Shown piece by piece: positions 5,655-9,421 of a DNA stretch of 9,421 nt. This DNA comes from Treponema sp. (GTDB taxonomy: Bacteria; Spirochaetota; Spirochaetia; Treponematales; Breznakiellaceae), in the NCBI GenBank assembly GCA_031284105.1, contig JAITAN010000023.1, positions 1 to 9,421 on the forward strand. Reading direction: 5' to 3'. Made by a program: the position numbers and the translations under genes. The notes below the pieces were generated by a model that ran no database searches, was not told the DNA's origin, and saw only the letters and a list, made by a program, of their open reading frames with translations. Numbering within the stretch: the stretch's first letter is position 1; the number at the start of each line of letters is the position of its first letter.

Positions 5655-7145
5655 TTATGCGTACTGAGTCGCATACTTTAAAATTTCTTCCTGATTTGTA
5701 TTTTTTGTTTCGAGACTCGCGGTAATGCGGCCATTGCACATCACCAAAATACGATCCGACATACCCAAAACCTCCGGCAGTTCCGATGAAACAAACATCA
5801 CCCCAATCCCTTGTTTTTTCAGTTCGTTTATGATGGTATAGATTTCAATTTTGGATGCGACATCGATTCCCCGTGTCGGTTCATCAAAAATTACAACCTT
5901 TGCGTCCCGCATCAACCATTTGCCGACAACGACCTTTTGTTGATTTCCACCTGAAAGGTTTGCGACGTACTGTCCTATGCCGGGCGTCTTGATTCTTAGC
6001 GTATCCTTCATTTTTACAGCTTTTTCCATTTCTTTGCCGCTGCTAATAACGCCAAGACTTGAAATAAGTTCCAGGCTTGGAAGCGTAATATTTTCCGACA
6101 GGGTCATTTTTATGCACAGTCCGTCTTTTTTGCGGTCTTCCGGAATATAGTAAATGCCTTCTTTTATCGCGTTGCGTATATTTTTTATGGTGATTTTTCT
6201 GCCTTCCAGAAATACTTCTCCGGCGCTCGCGTCATCGGCGCCGACGATTGCCCGCGCCGTTTCGCTCCTTCCCGCGCCCATGAGTCCGGCGAATGCGACA
6301 ATTTCACCCTGATACAATTCAAATGAAACATCCTTTACGCCATGAGGCGAAGAAAGGTTCTTTACTTCCAGAACTTTTTCACCGCGTGGAACGGTGATCT
6401 TGGGAAATTTTTCGCTGAGGTTGCGTCCAACCATGCAAGCGATAATTTCTTCAAGATTGGTATCCGCAAAGTTAAGCGTTTTGATGTACTGACCGTCCCG
6501 CAGAATCGTTACGCGATCAACTATTCGGGATAGTTCCTCCAATCTATGGGAAATATAAATTATGCCGCAGCCTTCGGCTTTTAACATTCTTACGACGTTG
6601 AATAAATCATCAATTTCCTTGTCGGTCAACGCGGATGTTGGTTCATCCATGATGATGATTTTTGCGCTCATCGAAAGCGTTTTACAGATTTCCACCATTT
6701 GCTGTTTTGATACCGGCAGTTCACGTACCGGCGTGTCGGGATCAACGTCAAGTTCAAGCGCGTCAAGGTATTTCTTGGCTTTGCCGTTCTGTCTTTTTCT
6801 GTCCGTTATGCCGAAAGCGGCGATTTCGCGGTTCAGATAAATATTTTCCGCAACGCTAAGATGAGAGCATAGGTTCAACTCCTGGTGTATGATGCCTATG
6901 CCAAGCCGCTGGGCGGAAAGCGGCGTTAAATCGCCGACGGGTTTGCCGTTAATATACAGTTCCCCGGCATCACGGACGTATACGCCGGAGATTATCTTCA
7001 TCAGAGTAGACTTACCCGCGCCGTTTTCACCTAAAAGCGCGTGAACCTCGCCGGGTCGTAAATCAAAATGTACTTTGTTCAGGGCGGATACACCGGAAAA
7101 GCTTTTTGACACCTCTTCCGCTCTGACCAACAAACCACTGTCCAT
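5655..7145 (-). CDS. rbsA: Ribose-type ABC transporter ATP-binding protein with two nucleotide-binding domains
   Basis: This cytoplasmic ATPase powers the sugar importer (RbsA/MglA/XylG family). Numbered from the chosen start, the first domain has Walker A GENGAGKST (39-47), Q-loop HQEL (87-90), a degenerate signature LPVSKQQM (143-150), Walker B IIIMDEPT (163-170) and switch His200. The second has a degenerate Walker A GLMGAGRSE (287-295), an intact LSGGNQQK (397-404), Walker B VVIFDEPT (417-424) and SSELPE in place of the switch histidine. This asymmetry is normal for the family. I chose the ATG at 7145 because AAGGA lies five bases upstream and the length of 496 matches RbsA; a TTG at 7193 would add 16 unconserved residues and overlap the promoter. 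It is the first gene of the operon, with the permease 12 bases downstream. Confidence 0.94.
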   Translation of the reverse strand: MDSGLLVRAEEVSKSFSGVSALNKVHFDLRPGEVHALLGENGAGKSTLMKIISGVYVRDAGELYINGKPVGDLTPLSAQRLGIGIIHQELNLCSHLSVAENIYLNREIAAFGITDRKRQNGKAKKYLDALELDVDPDTPVRELPVSKQQMVEICKTLSMSAKIIIMDEPTSALTDKEIDDLFNVVRMLKAEGCGIIYISHRLEELSRIVDRVTILRDGQYIKTLNFADTNLEEIIACMVGRNLSEKFPKITVPRGEKVLEVKNLSSPHGVKDVSFELYQGEIVAFAGLMGAGRSETARAIVGADDASAGEVFLEGRKITIKNIRNAIKEGIYYIPEDRKKDGLCIKMTLSENITLPSLELISSLGVISSGKEMEKAVKMKDTLRIKTPGIGQYVANLSGGNQQKVVVGKWLMRDAKVVIFDEPTRGIDVASKIEIYTIINELKKQGIGVMFVSSELPEVLGMSDRILVMCNGRITASLETKNTNQEEILKYATQYA

Positions 7146-7164
7146 ATCATTCCTTACTTTTAAT

Positions 7165-7193
7165 AGATTAGCATATAGTTGAAGAACTGTCAA
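7165..7193 (-). promoter_or_regulatory. Promoter for the sugar transporter operon
   Basis: On the minus strand a perfect TTGACA (7188-7193) is followed after 17 bases by TAATCT (7165-7170), preceded by TGC, giving an extended -10. Transcription would start near 7158, leaving a leader of only about 13 bases. The -10 is weak apart from the extension, so regulation or an activator is plausible. Confidence 0.65.
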
Positions 7194-7215
7194 GTATTTT
7201 TTTTTACATTTTGTT

Positions 7216-7301
7216 AAAAATTTGACGTTATATAATGTACTGCTTTTATCAAATTTTCTCTAAATATGGAAACATCTTTACAAAGTAACAAAAATTTGAT
7301 A
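7216..7301. promoter_or_regulatory. Three AAAATTTGA half-sites, probable operator for the divergent regulator
   Basis: AAAAATTTGA occurs on the plus strand at 7216-7225. TATCAAATTTT, its inverse, lies at 7247-7257, and AAAATTTGATA is repeated on the plus strand at 7291-7301; the last two are a perfect 11-base inverted pair. The AAATTT cores are 33 and 41 bases apart, roughly three and four helical turns, which suits a protein that loops DNA as AraR does. ACGTTATATAATGT between the first two copies is itself a 12-of-14 palindrome. Confidence 0.6.
7222..7250 (+). promoter_or_regulatory. Probable promoter for the GntR/LacI regulator
   Basis: TTGACG (7222-7227) and TTTATC (7245-7250) are 17 bases apart, and each overlaps an AAAATTTGA-type half-site, so a bound repressor would cover both boxes. 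An alternative -10 is the perfect TATAAT at 7231-7236, but the region 17 bases upstream of it is a poor -35. The leader is 55 to 70 bases in either case. Confidence 0.45.
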
Positions 7302-7310
7302 CCGTGAAGC

Positions 7311-8420
7311 ATGACTGGTATTAAATCTCGTATCATTTGCAATGATCTTTTACGGCGCATTACGTCAGGCGATCTAAAGGGCGTATTGGTACTGCCTACG
7401 GAGACCAAATTGGCGGAAACCTACGCTTGTTCACGTCCCACAATACGGAAAGCTCTGTCGGAACTACGTCAGGCGGGATATATCACCGGCGCCAAAGGTT
7501 CAGGCTCGTACGTAACAACGCCCGTGCAGCCTCATCAGAAAAGCAACGCCGAAACTTTTTTGGGCGTAATATTTCCAAACATGGGCCCGGAGTACTTTTT
7601 CGACCTTCTCTGCAACAGCCTTGCCCGCTGCGCGTCTGAAAACGGGTATTCCCTGGTATTCGGCGGCTATGTATCGCCGAAATCCGATATGTTAAAGTCG
7701 GATATTATGCAAATCTGCACCAGATACATCGCGCAAAAGATTAAAGGCATTTTCTTTGCGCCGTTCGGGTATCATGCAAAGAACGATCAGATTAATAAGG
7801 AAATAATCAATTCTTTCTCCAATGCCGGTATTCCGGTAGTGTTGCTTGATTCAAATATAGAGCGCTATCCGCTTCCGCATAAATTTGACCTTGTATCCTT
7901 GAACCACATACAAGCGGGATACGTCATTACGGAACATCTGATTGAGCGAAACGCCAGGCGCCTTTTCTTTCTTGCCCCGTCCAATTCGCATTATTCCGTT
8001 GCGTTACGGTTTATAGGATGCCGCGCGGCCATGGCCGAGAACGGCATCCTGCCTGATGAGGATATATTCGTTGAAATGGAACGGGATGATATCGCGCGTT
8101 TGTCGCGGTTCATACATGAAAAAAAACCGGAATCCATTCTTTGTTCAAACGATATGACCGCCATGAGTATAATGCAGTCTTTGGAAAAACTTGGGTGTAA
8201 AATTCCCGATGACATTATGATCGCGGGTTTTGATAATTTAAGTAAGGTGATGCTGTTTTCGCGTTCAATCACCAGCATAGATCAGCCCATAGACAACATA
8301 AGCCGCGCCGCGCTTAACCTGATGGTTGAGCGTATGGCGGATCCGCATAAACCCGTATCCCATATATCTTTTTCGGGGACGCTTGTGATAGGCGACTCGA
8401 CAACGTTATCGCGTGTGTAG
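7311..8420 (+). CDS. GntR-type HTH / LacI-type sugar-sensing transcriptional regulator (AraR-like architecture)
   Basis: This is a DNA-binding repressor, probably relieved by a sugar. Residues 1-70 are a GntR winged helix: IICNDLLRRITSGDLK, then LPTETKLAETYACSRPTIRK with the recognition helix, and the wing GSGSYV (63-68). Residues 83-369 form a LacI/periplasmic-binding-type effector domain: GVIFPNMGPEYFFDLL, KGIFFAPF, IPVVLLDSN, FDLVSLNHIQAGY, CSNDMTAMSIM, IPDDIMIAGFDNL and TSIDQPID. The length of 369 matches AraR of Bacillus, which has the same domain order. The ATG at 7311 is the first codon after an in-frame TGA at 7305; its ribosome binding site is weak, so expression may be low. It is divergent from the importer operon with operator-like repeats between, implying control of that operon and of itself. 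The ligand is unknown. Confidence 0.9.
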   Translation: MTGIKSRIICNDLLRRITSGDLKGVLVLPTETKLAETYACSRPTIRKALSELRQAGYITGAKGSGSYVTTPVQPHQKSNAETFLGVIFPNMGPEYFFDLLCNSLARCASENGYSLVFGGYVSPKSDMLKSDIMQICTRYIAQKIKGIFFAPFGYHAKNDQINKEIINSFSNAGIPVVLLDSNIERYPLPHKFDLVSLNHIQAGYVITEHLIERNARRLFFLAPSNSHYSVALRFIGCRAAMAENGILPDEDIFVEMERDDIARLSRFIHEKKPESILCSNDMTAMSIMQSLEKLGCKIPDDIMIAGFDNLSKVMLFSRSITSIDQPIDNISRAALNLMVERMADPHKPVSHISFSGTLVIGDSTTLSRV

Positions 8421-8561
8421 AGCGGGCTGCGGGGCGCGGCGCGCCGTACCGCGGAAACCGCGCGCGTTACGCGGTTCGAGGCATACGGCGTCTTGCGCGT
8501 CTGCGTTGTTGTAAGGATGCGGCGTAACCCTTACGGCGAATACGCCATGTATGAGCGGCGG
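8421..8561 (+). repeat. Palindrome-rich convergent spacer carrying dispersed repeat copy 2
   Basis: The spacer lies between two converging genes and is very GC-rich. Bases 8466-8496 match the reverse strand of the element near 3548-3578 at 28 of 31 positions (mismatches at the 10th, 16th and 26th). GTTACGC (8466-8472) pairs with GCGTAAC (8522-8528), the same terminal bases that close the central stem of copy 1. A competing stem GTAAGG/CCTTAC (8511-8516 with 8529-8534) overlaps that pairing. AACCGCG/CGCGGTT (8456-8476) lies at the start. No T-tract terminator is seen; the structures may act as a two-way terminator or transcript stabiliser. Confidence 0.7.
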
Positions 8562-9421
8562 TTAAAAATAAAGCCGAAGGATAATGCCCTGATCATAATT
8601 ACCGAAGCCTCTGCCGAAAATATTCATTCCGCCTAGGCGCCGCGCGTCTCCTTTTACGCCGATCCGTACTTTTATTGAAGAATGTTCATAGAGCGCGATA
8701 TCTTCAAGGGTTATATCGGATATCCTAGTTCCATCAACAAAACTACCTGCGGCGGTAACAATCCAATGCTTCAAGATACCATATTGGGAACCTTCCGGCT
8801 TCCACCATGGGGGCGTAAGGATGCCTCGGCGGCCGCCAAAATCTCCAGGGGAAGTCCATGAACCCGCTTCGACGGTGTTAATCCGCAGGGTTATATCAGA
8901 AAGCCAGTTTTTGTTGGTTCCCGGCGTTTCGGAAGACAACTCAAGGGATACCTCAAGTTTTTGAATTTTCCTGCTTTCATATTTTAAGTTGTTGGGGAAT
9001 TTGTACTCCACAAAACCGGAGCCCATCCAGAGCAGACCGGCTTTAATGCGATCCGGTTCCAGAAAGGATTCGGGCGTATCCAGATAACCGATTATACTCT
9101 CTGTGGAACAGAGACCGCAGGGCGAAACAGCGGAATAACTGGTAAAAATTCCTATGGGCATTTCTACTTCGATACTGTCTTTCTTTTCGTTTTTTTCTTC
9201 AGGAAACTTTATCAATATTTCGGAAAAGGCAACACTGCACCGTTTCTGACTACCCCTTTTGGCGTTGATTTTTTCAGTAAGCACCAGACCGGCTTCCTCC
9301 AGAATACCGATATTGGTAGCTACATTGGACTGGGGGAGGGAAAGCGCTTCGGCCATTTCATTTATGTTCATGGGTTGTTTACGGAGTATGTCCAGTAATT
9401 GGATGCGCTGCTCCGAGGCCA
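8562..9421 (-). CDS. ArsR-type winged-helix regulator with beta-rich C-terminal domain (5' end outside window)
   Basis: This is a predicted transcription factor. The frame is open from the right edge; an ATG at 9371 lies within the DNA-binding fold, and the preceding in-frame codons encode SEQRIQLLDILRKQP, helix 1 of an ArsR domain, so the true start lies beyond 9421. The helix-turn-helix continues with NEMAEALSLPQSNVATNIGI and a wing to about window residue 60. The remaining 220 or so residues are rich in beta-strand and contain SPCGLCSTESIIGYLDTP, ERIKAGLLW-like text (DRIKAGLLWMGSGFVEYKFP), PPWWKPEGSQYGILKHW and FGRGFGNYDQGIILRLYF. This resembles an ArsR-type family with an extra C-terminal ligand-binding-like domain seen in Firmicutes and spirochaetes, often near carbohydrate genes. 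It ends at 8562, converging on the GntR/LacI regulator. Targets and ligand are unknown. Confidence 0.8.
   Translation of the reverse strand, partial: ASEQRIQLLDILRKQPMNINEMAEALSLPQSNVATNIGILEEAGLVLTEKINAKRGSQKRCSVAFSEILIKFPEEKNEKKDSIEVEMPIGIFTSYSAVSPCGLCSTESIIGYLDTPESFLEPDRIKAGLLWMGSGFVEYKFPNNLKYESRKIQKLEVSLELSSETPGTNKNWLSDITLRINTVEAGSWTSPGDFGGRRGILTPPWWKPEGSQYGILKHWIVTAAGSFVDGTRISDITLEDIALYEHSSIKVRIGVKGDARRLGGMNIFGRGFGNYDQGIILRLYF

Noticed and set aside
7146..7193. TTG at 7193 as the start of the ATPase gene
   Set aside because: It adds 16 unconserved residues, falls on the -35 box of the operon promoter and lacks a ribosome binding site; the ATG at 7145 has AAGGA at correct spacing.

Overview
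The window looks like chromosomal DNA from a spirochaete, most likely a gut Treponema-type organism. This is an inference from moderate GC, strong AGGAGG-type ribosome binding sites, a yebC-ruvC pair and a sugar ABC transporter with a two-domain sugar regulator; no marker gene proves it.

Layout. Positions 1-1407 hold no intact gene. Short protein-like stretches lie in shifting frames, including one resembling the N-terminus of a reverse transcriptase, so this looks like a decayed mobile or prophage segment followed by AT-rich spacer. Positions 1408-2634 (minus strand) carry yebC and ruvC, a two-gene unit with a clear sigma-70 promoter at 2748-2776. Positions 2777-3650 are a second gene-poor stretch with two tiny overlapping ORFs, a 40-bp tandem repeat built on a palindrome, and two strongly folding elements next to the end of the transporter operon.

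Positions 3651-7145 (minus strand) are a complete three-gene ribose-type ABC importer in the order ATPase (rbsA-like), permease (rbsC-like), periplasmic sugar-binding protein. Its regulator, a GntR-type helix-turn-helix fused to a LacI-type sugar-sensing domain (AraR architecture), is divergently transcribed at 7311-8420. The shared promoter region carries three copies of an AAAATTTGA half-site, the best operator candidates. The likely logic is that the regulator represses itself and perhaps the importer until the sugar binds. The sugar cannot be named from sequence, and no catabolic enzyme is in the window.

Positions 8562-9421 (minus strand) are most of a second regulator, with an ArsR-type winged helix and a beta-rich C-terminal domain. 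It converges on the first regulator and runs off the right edge.

The most notable non-coding signal is a dispersed palindromic repeat. One copy lies behind the transporter operon and one behind the GntR/LacI regulator, both in the same orientation relative to the upstream gene. They share 28 of 31 bases and a GTTACGC...GCGTAAC frame.
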